From the NCBI GenBank assembly GCA_964350945.1, contig CAYGLF010000012.1:1-39580 (forward strand): a stretch of DNA of 39,580 bases, written 5' to 3'. The notes beneath the pieces are model-generated. The model did no database searches and had not been told where the DNA came from. It worked only from the letters and a program-made list of their open reading frames with translations. A program made the translations under genes and the position numbers. The DNA is from CAYGLF01 sp964350945 (GTDB taxonomy: Bacteria; Chlamydiota; Chlamydiia; Chlamydiales; JAAZZY01). Shown piece by piece: positions 8,031-16,404 of this stretch. Position 1 is the first letter of the stretch. Each line of letters opens with the position of its first letter.

Positions 8031-9919
8031 GGATCCTCTTTCTCATGATTCAATTCGTTTTTTATAATGAGTCGAAATTCACGACATGTTGAATAGTATT
8101 CTTTAAACCTGTTTAACATGTCGAGTAATTTAAGTTCATATTCCAAAGTGACGGGAGCTTCTTTAGATAAAAAGCGCTTGAAATGGCGAAATTTTAGATG
8201 CTTGATATCGACGATTTGATGGTATCTTTTCATCAAATACTGGTATCCTATTTCATGGCCTAAAAGTTTTAAGCTGTCGTCCACAATAGGGGAGTTGAGC
8301 TTAGTGAGTTGCTGCTTTTTGTTTTGTAATAAGAGTTTTTTAAGTTCCTGAATAACTTTCTGATAAATCTTTAAACAGCGGTTTAAACTTTTACAAAATT
8401 CTTTGAGTCGTTTTTTTACTGCTAGATGGTATTTCGAATGGTTGATAAGGTAAGGAGAAATTTCAGAGTGGACTTTTTCTTGTAGGGGATAGTTGGTTTG
8501 TAAGAATTTTTCTTTAACATTAAGCAAACTCATATTCTCAACTCCAGAAATTCCAAGCCCACCTTCTGTTGCATTGATAAACGTGTGACAATTATATTGC
8601 TTGGTAAGTATGGACAGAACATCAGCTTCTAGTACCCACCCGTGTCTTGTTCGTATCGGTTTGTTAAAGATGTCGAAAGAAGATAGCTCAGCATTGAATT
8701 CAAAGGTATCTGAGTCCTCTTTGTTTTCCCTTATTGAAGGTTCTTCACAGACCTTTGCAGCATAGCTTTGGTTGTCCGTATATGCTAAATCAAGTCCGAC
8801 ATAAATAATGGGGTCACAACCCATCAGGGTGGCAAGGAGTGTGTTTGAAACTGTGACGCTGATATGCTCTTTGATTTGTTCCCCAGAAAAGTTTGCAGCT
8901 TCTTCGATCCACGGCGTTAAAGGGATGCTGTCACCTCCTTTAGCATAGAGTTGTGGCCCATGAATCCAACGAGCAACCTTAGAGAAAGTGCGGGGGGAAT
9001 GGAAAGTGGGTAGTTCAAAGTTCAAAGAGTTTGTGAGCCGTTGAAAAACGCGAGGGTAGGGGTCAAAAAAGTTTCCAAGATGAGGTTCTAACCCCTGCTG
9101 TGAAAGAGCTGGAATTGCCGAACTACCCGCAAAAATAAGTGCTTTGTCTTGCAGTGTTTTTAATACGGAGAGATTTTTTTTCAATGAAGGGCCCGCCCCA
9201 ACAATAATACAAGGGACTTTCTTGAAAATATTTTTAAACTCTGAAGCATTATATCGCCCTTGTAGATGAAGAGAGATGCTTACCATATTTTTAAAAGATT
9301 TGTATTTAGAGTGCTCCGATTCAATGAAAAGAGTCGATAAGTTCTCATGGAAAATGGGAATTTGATGGCGGAGAAGATTTGAGATGTGTGTAAACTTTTG
9401 ATAACATGGAAGTGTGAGCACACAGGGTTTTAGTGTTCCAAATTCAATAGTAATCGGTTGCAAAAGACCGCGAAGTTCTGATCGGTTATTGAACTGATGA
9501 AAATGGATTCTAGGGTGAAGGGCCATTTTTTTTCCTATTTCAGTTTGAAATAGGAAAATGAGTACAGGAAGTTGAGGCTCTATAATAATGAGCTGATGAT
9601 CTTGGTTGGCTTCAAGCCACTTTCTTAAGCTCAAAAAAGCATATCCAAGCCCTACCCCAAATAAATAAATAATTTGAGCTCTTGCAAGGTTGGTTTTAAT
9701 CCAATCGGTGGTTTGTGCAACTGCCCCTTGCTGTGAGTGATAATAAAGACTTCTTCCTCTTCTTCGGTACAGAAGGTTTAATTCCTTTTTTTCAGTGGTA
9801 CAGAACTGAAAATGGTCTTCAATTTTTTGTTTGTCATAGCCAATAAGACGATTGAATAAATCGGGGTTAGAGCGAGAGATTGATAAGACGCTTTCTTTAA
9901 TATTTTCTATTTTAGACAT
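8021..9919 (-). CDS. DUF115 / Maf-like glycosyltransferase-family protein (copy 1)
   Basis: This 632-aa protein is the first gene of the leftward three-gene operon. It has the Rossmann-like IYLFGVGLGYAFLSL (84-98), IIEPQLPVL (112-120), the core CIIVGAGPSLKKN (237-249), DKALIFAGSSAIPAL (258-272), NFFDPYPR (283-290), and the late block MGCDPIIYVGLDLAYTDNQSY. Residues beyond about 480 form a Lys/Leu-rich helical tail longer than that of copy 2. In flagellated bacteria Maf proteins transfer nonulosonic acids to flagellin; the acceptor here is unknown. No strong ribosome site precedes ATG 9919. An AT-rich divergent intergenic region separates it from the DUF177 gene. Confidence 0.8.
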   Translation of the reverse strand: MSKIENIKESVLSISRSNPDLFNRLIGYDKQKIEDHFQFCTTEKKELNLLYRRRGRSLYYHSQQGAVAQTTDWIKTNLARAQIIYLFGVGLGYAFLSLRKWLEANQDHQLIIIEPQLPVLIFLFQTEIGKKMALHPRIHFHQFNNRSELRGLLQPITIEFGTLKPCVLTLPCYQKFTHISNLLRHQIPIFHENLSTLFIESEHSKYKSFKNMVSISLHLQGRYNASEFKNIFKKVPCIIVGAGPSLKKNLSVLKTLQDKALIFAGSSAIPALSQQGLEPHLGNFFDPYPRVFQRLTNSLNFELPTFHSPRTFSKVARWIHGPQLYAKGGDSIPLTPWIEEAANFSGEQIKEHISVTVSNTLLATLMGCDPIIYVGLDLAYTDNQSYAAKVCEEPSIRENKEDSDTFEFNAELSSFDIFNKPIRTRHGWVLEADVLSILTKQYNCHTFINATEGGLGISGVENMSLLNVKEKFLQTNYPLQEKVHSEISPYLINHSKYHLAVKKRLKEFCKSLNRCLKIYQKVIQELKKLLLQNKKQQLTKLNSPIVDDSLKLLGHEIGYQYLMKRYHQIVDIKHLKFRHFKRFLSKEAPVTLEYELKLLDMLNRFKEYYSTCREFRLIIKNELNHEKEDPWQ

Positions 9920-10004
9920 TTATGTAAATATTGAAATAATAAATAGATGTTTTTGAGTGTAGCTAATTTAAGGAAAAATTCAAGGACTTTCCCCCTTTTT
10001 TTTG

Positions 10005-10034
10005 TTCGCAATTAATCACTTTTTTAAATATAAT
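10005..10034 (+). promoter_or_regulatory. Candidate promoter for DUF177-rpmF-plsX
   Basis: A perfect −10 TATAAT (10029-10034) lies 18 bases after TTCGCA (10005-10010). It would give a leader of about 40 bases before ATG 10083. The −35 is imperfect. Confidence 0.4.
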
Positions 10035-10082
10035 AATTGAGAGTTTATAAAGGATTGAAAGAGATACAGAGAATTAATTATA

Positions 10083-10502
10083 ATGAGATCAGAATTTGTT
10101 ATTAACACTGACCGTTTGCGAGATGGTAAAAAGCTAGAGATAGACTGCAAGGTTTTATCTCAGTTTTTGGCTACTGAAGAGCATGGCCCCCGTTTTGAGG
10201 GACCTATTGCACTTTCCGGCAGTGCTTATATTGCAGATCATCAATTAATTTTGAATTTACATATTCAAGCCCCGGCGGTATTGAGCTGTTCGATTTGTAA
10301 TGATGAAGCTTCTGTTCCAATAAACATCCAAAACTTCTATCATGTAGAAGATTTAAAAGAATTACGCGGAGCCATCTTTGATTATGGTCAGGTGCTTCGA
10401 GAAGAAATTCTTTTGGAAATCCCGCAGTTTACGGAATGCAATCAGGGGGATTGTCCGGAAAGAAAACATATTAACAATTATTTAGAACGAGAAAAATTAT
10501 AG
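10083..10502 (+). CDS. DUF177 / YceD family protein
   Basis: This 139-aa protein fits the YceD/DUF177 family by size, by the central CSICNDEASVPI metal-ribbon-like segment (residues 70-81) and by its position directly before rpmF and plsX, the usual place in many bacteria. A second Cys pair (CNQGDC) follows near residue 119. YceD proteins are linked to 23S rRNA and ribosome function in plants and bacteria, but the exact role is unsettled. It ends 10 bases before rpmF, and GGAG in that gap serves as the rpmF ribosome site. Confidence 0.8.
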   Translation: MRSEFVINTDRLRDGKKLEIDCKVLSQFLATEEHGPRFEGPIALSGSAYIADHQLILNLHIQAPAVLSCSICNDEASVPINIQNFYHVEDLKELRGAIFDYGQVLREEILLEIPQFTECNQGDCPERKHINNYLEREKL

Positions 10503-10512
10503 GAGAATTAAA

Positions 10513-10695
10513 ATGGCAGTTCCACGCAACCGCTCATCACACTCGAAGAAGGGATCTAGAAGAGCTCACCACATGAAGAAAACCATTAATTTCAAAACAT
10601 GTACAAGCTGCAGTAATCTGACAGTTCCTCATAGAATCTGCCCAAGCTGTGGTACTTATGATCAAAAGCAAGTCGTTTCAATGGCGGCTGAGTAG
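10513..10695 (+). CDS. rpmF: 50S ribosomal protein L32
   Basis: This 60-aa basic protein starts MAVPRNRSSHSKKGSRRAHH, the standard L32 N-terminus. It has a zinc-ribbon with CTSC (31-34) and CPSC (44-47), so it is the zinc-binding form. It lies between DUF177 and plsX, a widely conserved arrangement linking ribosome and lipid synthesis. GGAG lies eight bases before the ATG. Confidence 0.97.
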   Translation: MAVPRNRSSHSKKGSRRAHHMKKTINFKTCTSCSNLTVPHRICPSCGTYDQKQVVSMAAE

Positions 10696-10706
10696 AGGTT
10701 TCTATT

Positions 10707-11729
10707 TTGCGTATTGCAATTGATATTATGGGGGGCGATGGAGCCCCCGTTGATCTTTTCAAGGGAGTTTTAGAGGCTGCAGATTCATTGACGGATGCGC
10801 AGCTTATTGTGATTGGAACTCAAGATGAAATCGATCGATGTCAAACATTGCCGCAGCATCCTCGGGTGCACTTTACAGTAGCTAAGGAAGAAATTTCTAT
10901 GGACGAATCGCCTCTGTTGGCGGTTCGTAGGAAGAAAAAATCTTCTATTGCAATTGGAACTGAAATGCTTCGAAGTCAAGAATGCGATGCCTTTGTATCT
11001 GCAGGGAATACAGGAGCACTAACCGCTTTTTCAAACTTTGTATTAAAAAAAATTCCTGGGATTGATCGTCCTGCTCTTTCAACTCTTTTGCCTACAGAGT
11101 GCGGGCAGGTGATTGTTTTAGATATCGGTGCTAACATCATTTTAAAGCCTTGTCATCTCATGCAGTTTGCGCTGATGGGAGCAGCTTTTCAACGAGCCTT
11201 TAGGCAAATCAAGCGCCCACGAATAGGATTGCTAAATATTGGAGGTGAAGCTCGTAAGGGGACTTATGAAGCCCGCCAAGCCTATGAGCATTTTAATCAT
11301 TATGCAGAGCGCCTAGAGGAGAATAACCTGGTTTTTGAGGGAAATATTGAGAGTCAGGCTGTCTTTGAAGGGCGAGTCGATGTTTTGGTAACCGATGGCT
11401 TTACAGGAAATATCTTTTTAAAAACCTGTGAAGGGGTTTCTAATTTTATTATAGATCAAATTCACAAGCGTTTTTTAACTAGCCAATCGGCCTATCCCCG
11501 AGATGTTTTGCAAAAAGTTGAGCGAACTTTGGATTATGCAGAGTATCCAGGAGCTGTGTTACTTGGTGTCGAAGCTGTCGTGGTTAAGTGCCACGGACGC
11601 TCATGTGCAAGAGCAATGGCCAATGGAATTCAAGGAGCCTATCGTCTAGTTAAAAATCAAACGATACCTCAGATAAGCACATATCTCAAAGAGAGTTTAC
11701 AAGATTTTTTACAGCCACTACCGCTGTAA
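10707..11729 (+). CDS. plsX: Phosphate acyltransferase PlsX
   Basis: PlsX converts acyl-ACP and phosphate into acyl-phosphate for phospholipid synthesis at the membrane. The 340-aa protein begins with the family signature MRIAIDIMGGDGAP and has SAGNTGAL (97-104), the glycine-rich block GLLNIGGEARKGT and FEGNIE near residue 209. The start is TTG at 10707, with AGAGG (10694-10698) eight bases upstream, and lies 11 bases after rpmF. It forms the end of the DUF177-rpmF-plsX operon and converges on mutY six bases away. Confidence 0.95.
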   Translation: MRIAIDIMGGDGAPVDLFKGVLEAADSLTDAQLIVIGTQDEIDRCQTLPQHPRVHFTVAKEEISMDESPLLAVRRKKKSSIAIGTEMLRSQECDAFVSAGNTGALTAFSNFVLKKIPGIDRPALSTLLPTECGQVIVLDIGANIILKPCHLMQFALMGAAFQRAFRQIKRPRIGLLNIGGEARKGTYEARQAYEHFNHYAERLEENNLVFEGNIESQAVFEGRVDVLVTDGFTGNIFLKTCEGVSNFIIDQIHKRFLTSQSAYPRDVLQKVERTLDYAEYPGAVLLGVEAVVVKCHGRSCARAMANGIQGAYRLVKNQTIPQISTYLKESLQDFLQPLPL

Positions 11730-11735
11730 TTCCCC

Positions 11736-12788
11736 CTAAAAATTAAGTTGAGCAAAAATTTTCCGATGTCCTGCTGAAAACGCCTTTTCTTTCAACGAAT
11801 TAATGTCGAGCCATTCAAACTGTAAGTGGTTGAGGCGTTGATTGATTTGTAAATGAAAGGGAAGCAGTAAAAGTCTGTGGTTTGTAAAACTATGCCTTAC
11901 AGGTAAAAGCGCCTTCCAGGCATGAGACTGTCGTTCCCAATTCAAAAATTGAGGGTGTTTTAGAGTTTTTGGGAGATCTGTAGTCTCTGCTGCGGGGAAC
12001 TCGTACAAATCTCGCATCAATGGCGAGGTTTGCTTTTTCACTAAAAAATGGTCCTCAAACTGGCATACAAATACGGCATGAGTAAGTGAGACGGTTTTTT
12101 TACGCTTAGCTTTTTTTGGTAAAGAGGCCTGAAGCTCGTGTTGGTTGGCATAGCAACTTCTCTGAAATGGGCACTGATTACATTTTGGATTTTGGGGGGT
12201 GCAGACTAAAGCTCCTAGCTCCATTAAAGCTTCATTAAAAATCCAGGGCTGCTCATAGGGTAAGAGAGTTTCTAAATGCTTCTCAAGCTCACGGTGCTCT
12301 TTTAAGGATTGAAATGTTTTCTCGATTCCAAAATAGCGTGCTGCCACGCGTTTGACATTCCCATCGATTAAAACAGCTCTTTGCTGAAAGGCAAAATTTA
12401 AGATTGCTGCCTGAGTATAGGGGCCAATTCCTGCAAGAGTAGCTAAAGCCTTCTTTTGCTGGGGGATCACTCCCGCGTGCTGTTCCATAATCTGCTTTGC
12501 AGCCTTATGTAAGTTACGCGCCCTCGAGTAGTATCCAAGTCCCTCCCACAGTTTGATCACTTGTTCAATAGGAGCCTTGGCTAAAGCTTCGACGCTAGGA
12601 AAGGTTTGTATCCATCTTTCAAAATAAGGGATCATGGTTTTGACTTGAGTCTGTTGCAGCATCACCTCTGAGATCCAAATAAAATAAGGGTTTTTGCAGT
12701 CTCTAAAAGGTAAAGACCGTTTATGAGTTTCAAACCAACTCATTAGTTTTTGAGCAGGCTTTAAAAAGGAATCCATCTTATGGTTCAA
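11736..12788 (-). CDS. mutY: A/G-specific adenine DNA glycosylase MutY
   Basis: MutY removes adenine mispaired with 8-oxoguanine. This 350-aa protein shows the catalytic Glu in EVMLQQTQV (Glu41), the helix-hairpin-helix LAGIGPYTQAAI (118-129), the catalytic Asp in IDGNVKRV (Asp142) and the iron-sulfur loop Cys196-x6-Cys203-x2-Cys206-x5-Cys212. A NUDIX-like C-terminal domain (from about 230) recognises 8-oxoG. The start overlaps the upstream exported-protein gene by 11 bases. A Met at residue 5 is an alternative that would lie inside the same overlap. It is the last gene of a leftward three-gene operon. Confidence 0.95.
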   Translation of the reverse strand: MNHKMDSFLKPAQKLMSWFETHKRSLPFRDCKNPYFIWISEVMLQQTQVKTMIPYFERWIQTFPSVEALAKAPIEQVIKLWEGLGYYSRARNLHKAAKQIMEQHAGVIPQQKKALATLAGIGPYTQAAILNFAFQQRAVLIDGNVKRVAARYFGIEKTFQSLKEHRELEKHLETLLPYEQPWIFNEALMELGALVCTPQNPKCNQCPFQRSCYANQHELQASLPKKAKRKKTVSLTHAVFVCQFEDHFLVKKQTSPLMRDLYEFPAAETTDLPKTLKHPQFLNWERQSHAWKALLPVRHSFTNHRLLLLPFHLQINQRLNHLQFEWLDINSLKEKAFSAGHRKIFAQLNF

Positions 12789-13584
12789 GGTCGAGGTTTA
12801 AAGAGTACTGAAATGAAAGAGGTTTTTCAAAAAGAGGGTTTTCATTGTCTTCTTGAACTTTTTCGTTGAGTGAAAAATGTTCAGCATAGAATTGATTAGG
12901 CTGCCAGTGCATGGCACCGAAGAGCTCGCCATTTAAAAGAAGAGAGCGTGGGGCGCTTTGTTCTGAATAGAGACCTTCTAGGGCAAGCTTTTGCTCATAT
13001 TGAATAGAGGACGCTCCTTGGTTGAGCTGGGGAAATACCTCTACTCGAGTCTTAAAAGGGTAGTGAAGAGAGAGCGTTAAAGGAGTGGCTTCTTTCGCTT
13101 TTACTGGAGCAAACAAAGTTTCAACAATTTGATGAAGAAGATCTTGGCTGATAAAGTAATTATCTAATGCTGACAGTTTGAGTAGATGTTGAAAATCTAG
13201 TACAGGTCCATTAATTGTCAGGTCTCTATTCAGATCTATACAAACTGGCTGGTAGAGAATTTTTTGGATGCTTTGGTGTTCAAAAGAGAGGTCGTTTTTT
13301 TGGTCACTGTTAAAAAAAAGGGTCTGGTCTTGGTGTGTTACTTGCCCTTTAATACTTGTAAAGGTGAGAGTTAACGATTCGGGGATTTGGGTGATGGGGC
13401 AGATGGCATCAAAAGTGCACTCAAACTGAATTTCTTCACGCAATTCAAAGTTAACCATGGCCTCTGCTTGGGCATTAAGGTGCGTTTTGAGGGTGTACTT
13501 TAGAGGAGTCGTTAAATCAAGGGAGTAACAAGCAGCTTTTATAAAAAGCATCGAAAAAAAAAGACACAAAAGTCTTTTTTTCAT
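12778..13584 (-). CDS. Exported hypothetical protein, 268 aa
   Basis: I do not recognise the family. Residues 1-20 (MKKRLLCLFFSMLFIKAACY) are a typical signal peptide. The Cys at 19 is preceded by KAA rather than a good lipobox, so a lipoprotein is possible but unlikely. The mature part is beta-rich (LTLTFTSIKGQV, LTLSLHYPFKTRVEVF, SIQYEQKLALEG) and could be a periplasmic beta-sandwich. The start overlaps the upstream gene by four bases (ATGA type) and its end overlaps mutY by 11. Tight coupling to mutY does not suggest a repair function. Confidence 0.75.
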   Translation of the reverse strand: MKKRLLCLFFSMLFIKAACYSLDLTTPLKYTLKTHLNAQAEAMVNFELREEIQFECTFDAICPITQIPESLTLTFTSIKGQVTHQDQTLFFNSDQKNDLSFEHQSIQKILYQPVCIDLNRDLTINGPVLDFQHLLKLSALDNYFISQDLLHQIVETLFAPVKAKEATPLTLSLHYPFKTRVEVFPQLNQGASSIQYEQKLALEGLYSEQSAPRSLLLNGELFGAMHWQPNQFYAEHFSLNEKVQEDNENPLFEKPLSFQYSLNLDLEP

Positions 13585-14204
13585 AGTGAGATCCTCGCAA
13601 AAGGGGGGTTGTTTTCATCATTGAGAAAGTCCCCATGTTGGTAGTTTAATTTTTGAAAACCCTGATAAAGAGGGGTTTGTTCTTCTTGTCTGCAAAAGCG
13701 TGCTTTGAAATCAGCATAAAAAATAAATAAAAAATTCCCACTTGTTAGAGGGAACTTTAAAAAAAAGTCGGGGTCTACATCAAAAAAAAGAGCGTGTCCT
13801 GCAGTTGTTGGGAAAAAAGGACTTTCAGCTTCTTTTGCTGGTTTTAAGCAGATGCAAACACCTATAAGCAATTCTTTAATAAAACTTTTACGGTATAGCA
13901 GTGACGTGTCATTATCATAGCATCTAGGGCCAAGAAATTGAGAAAAACCAAAGCGAAGCTGTGTCAGGTTTTTTAATTGACCCGCTACTTGAGCGAGATT
14001 ACGAGCGCAAATAATGGGCTTTAGAGTCTCATTCTCGCGCCAAAGGTCAAACCCCCACTGTAAACAAGGGGCGGCAGGAGGTTTTTTTTGCTCAATGCCA
14101 TGATTTAAAGTTTGGATTTGATGAGAGTTAAAAATATCATCAAATTCAATTTTTGAGTATCTTTGGAAAAATTGAAGATCTTCACTTGCGACACAGAAGG
14201 GCAT
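13581..14204 (-). CDS. Hypothetical protein, 207 aa, mutY operon
   Basis: I cannot name this protein. It has a soluble alpha/beta look with conserved-looking aromatic blocks (GFDLWREN, LRFGFSQFLGPRCYDND, GHALFFDVDPDFF, GNFLFIFYADF). C. trachomatis also has hypotheticals beside mutY, and this may be the counterpart, but that is recalled, not checked. There is no signal peptide. It leads the leftward operon and shares a four-base overlap with the next gene. No clear ribosome site precedes ATG 14204. Confidence 0.65.
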   Translation of the reverse strand: MPFCVASEDLQFFQRYSKIEFDDIFNSHQIQTLNHGIEQKKPPAAPCLQWGFDLWRENETLKPIICARNLAQVAGQLKNLTQLRFGFSQFLGPRCYDNDTSLLYRKSFIKELLIGVCICLKPAKEAESPFFPTTAGHALFFDVDPDFFLKFPLTSGNFLFIFYADFKARFCRQEEQTPLYQGFQKLNYQHGDFLNDENNPPFARISL

Positions 14205-14294
14205 GGGACAGAAAAGGAATTAAGTTAAAAATAATTAATAAATAGAATAAAATGATGTTAAGTTATTGCCTAATTATAAGAAATCATATTTTTC

Positions 14295-15011
14295 ATGGAT
14301 GATTACGAAAAACTAGTTCAAAAAATTCCCATAATAGAAGAGCGGATTGGTTATCAATTTAAAGATAAAAAAAAGCTTATTTTGGCTTTTATCCACAGCT
14401 CTTTTGTTAATGAAAACAAAGAAATCGCCTCAGAGAGCAACGAGCGTCTCGAATTTTTGGGAGATGCAGTTTTAGGACTTTTGATTGCTGAGCATTTATT
14501 TCATGATCTCCCACTTCAAACTGAAGGGGAGTTATCAAGGCTGCGCTCTAAGCTGATTGAATCTCCAAGCTGTGCTCGCTTTTTAAAAAGTCTTGAACTT
14601 AGTGAAATGACTTTGATGGGTCGCGGGGAGAAAAAAAATTCTTTGTCACAACCCAATAGTTCTATTTTAGCAGATCTTTTTGAAGCTTTAATCGGCGCGG
14701 TCTACTTAGATGGGGGTATCGCAGCTGCCAAAACTTTTTTGTTTGGAAATTTGCTCGATGAGATGATTGCAATTACCGATTCTCCTATTAGAAACTGGAA
14801 AGCAGAACTCCAGGACTACTCTCAGAAAAAGTATCAGAAAATACCTGTTTATAAAGTGATGAGTGAATCTGGTCCAGACCATAGTAAAACCTTTCAGATC
14901 ACTGTATTTATCGATGACAGAATAATGGGAAGTGGGTATGGTGCCTCTAAAAAAAGTGCTCAACAGGCAGCTGCTTGTGATGCTCTTTGCCAGTTAAATA
15001 TTTCGAAATAG
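14295..15011 (+). CDS. rnc: Ribonuclease III
   Basis: RNase III cuts double-stranded RNA in rRNA and mRNA processing. The 238-aa protein has the signature NERLEFLGDAVL (49-60), the second acidic block LADLFEALIGAVYLDGG (about 122-138) holding metal ligands, and a C-terminal double-stranded-RNA-binding domain (about 162-236) ending GASKKSAQQAAACDAL. Length is normal. No strong ribosome site precedes ATG 14295. It heads a rightward rnc-radA-hemCD group, the same order as CT297-CT299 in C. trachomatis as I recall. Confidence 0.96.
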   Translation: MDDYEKLVQKIPIIEERIGYQFKDKKKLILAFIHSSFVNENKEIASESNERLEFLGDAVLGLLIAEHLFHDLPLQTEGELSRLRSKLIESPSCARFLKSLELSEMTLMGRGEKKNSLSQPNSSILADLFEALIGAVYLDGGIAAAKTFLFGNLLDEMIAITDSPIRNWKAELQDYSQKKYQKIPVYKVMSESGPDHSKTFQITVFIDDRIMGSGYGASKKSAQQAAACDALCQLNISK

Positions 15012-15023
15012 TGGAGAATCATC

Positions 15024-16397
15024 ATGACCAAAACTCAGGTCAAATGGAGCTGCCAAGAGTGTGGCCATACACAGCCTAAATGGTCGGGTCAATGCATGAT
15101 CTGTGAATGCTGGAATTCCATGGCCGAAGAAGTGGAAGTCAAATTGTCCACCTCCCGCTTTCAAACTCCTCATGAAGGTAAAAAGCCAATTAAGCTAATC
15201 GATGTCAAAAAAGATGTCGAAAAGCGTTTATTTTCAGAGATTCCCGCATTTGATTCTCTTTTGGGAGGAGGGTTAGTCATCGGTTCCCTGGTCCTGATAG
15301 GTGGTGATCCAGGAGTTGGGAAATCAACCCTTTTGATGCAAGTCGTTTCAAACTATGTTGAAAAGGGGCAGAAGGTTCTTTATATTTGTGGAGAGGAGTC
15401 TGCCTCGCAAGTCTCTCTTCGAGCCAAAAGGCTCTCAATCAATGCAGCTGAATTGCTGCTGCTTGGTGAGACAAACATGGAGTCTATTAAAGCTCATATA
15501 GAAAATATCAAGCCAGACATTGTGATTGTAGACTCTATTCAAGTTGTCTATAAAAATGAGGTCTCTTCGCTTCCAGGTTCTGTTTCTCAAATTCGTGATG
15601 CTGCTACTGAGCTGATGCATATTGCAAAAAGCTTCTCGATCTCTATTTTTATCATTGGTCATGTGACTAAATCAGGTGAAATTGCCGGGCCACGTGTTTT
15701 AGAACACTTAGTAGATACGGTTTTATACTTTGAAGGAGATCGCCAGCACCACTACCGCATTTTACGGTCGGTGAAAAATCGATTTGGCCCGTGTGATGAA
15801 ATAGGGATCTTCCAAATGAAATCATGTGGTCTTGTTGAGGTAGAAAACCCTTCTGCTGTTTTTTTAGATCATCGCAAACAAGCAATTGAAGGGTCTGCAG
15901 TCATTCCAACGATCGAAGGTTCTCGGGCTTTTTTAGTAGAAGTGCAAGCACTTGTCACTTCACTCGCAGGCAACGCCCCAACTCGAAAAAGTGCCGGTGT
16001 AGATGCAAACAGGCTCGCTTTATTATTGGCAGTGTTAGAAAAAAGAGTGGGGTATTCTTTGGCAAGATCCGATGTGTTTGTTTCGCTTGCCGGAGGACTG
16101 CGTATCAAAGAACCTGCCATCGACCTAGGAGTTTTAATGGCCATCGCCTCATCTTTCCGTGAGAAAAAACTCGATTTTTCTCAAGTGATTTTAGGGGAGG
16201 TCGGACTTTCTGGAGATGTTCGCCGAGTTTCTAATATTGAAAAGCGTTTGAAAGAAGCCATTCGCATGGGCTTTAAGTCAGCGATGATTCCTAAAAGGAA
16301 CTTAAAAGGCCTGCCACAAAATATTTTTAATGCAATTGAAATACAACCTGTTGAGTTTGTCGATGAAGCTATCTTACAATGTTTCCAAGAAGGTTGA
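15024..16397 (+). CDS. radA: DNA repair protein RadA (Sms)
   Basis: RadA is a RecA-like ATPase that promotes branch migration in recombination. The 457-aa protein has an N-terminal zinc finger with Cys10, Cys13, Cys24 and Cys27, Walker A GGDPGVGKST (93-102), the RadA-specific KNRFG motif (in SVKNRFGPCDE, about 248-258), and a C-terminal Lon-protease-like domain (SLAGGLRIKEPAIDLGVLMA). Full length. GGAG lies eight bases before the ATG, 12 bases after rnc. The next gene probably starts eight bases after the radA stop. Confidence 0.96.
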   Translation: MTKTQVKWSCQECGHTQPKWSGQCMICECWNSMAEEVEVKLSTSRFQTPHEGKKPIKLIDVKKDVEKRLFSEIPAFDSLLGGGLVIGSLVLIGGDPGVGKSTLLMQVVSNYVEKGQKVLYICGEESASQVSLRAKRLSINAAELLLLGETNMESIKAHIENIKPDIVIVDSIQVVYKNEVSSLPGSVSQIRDAATELMHIAKSFSISIFIIGHVTKSGEIAGPRVLEHLVDTVLYFEGDRQHHYRILRSVKNRFGPCDEIGIFQMKSCGLVEVENPSAVFLDHRKQAIEGSAVIPTIEGSRAFLVEVQALVTSLAGNAPTRKSAGVDANRLALLLAVLEKRVGYSLARSDVFVSLAGGLRIKEPAIDLGVLMAIASSFREKKLDFSQVILGEVGLSGDVRRVSNIEKRLKEAIRMGFKSAMIPKRNLKGLPQNIFNAIEIQPVEFVDEAILQCFQEG

Positions 16398-16404
16398 ATG
16401 CAGT

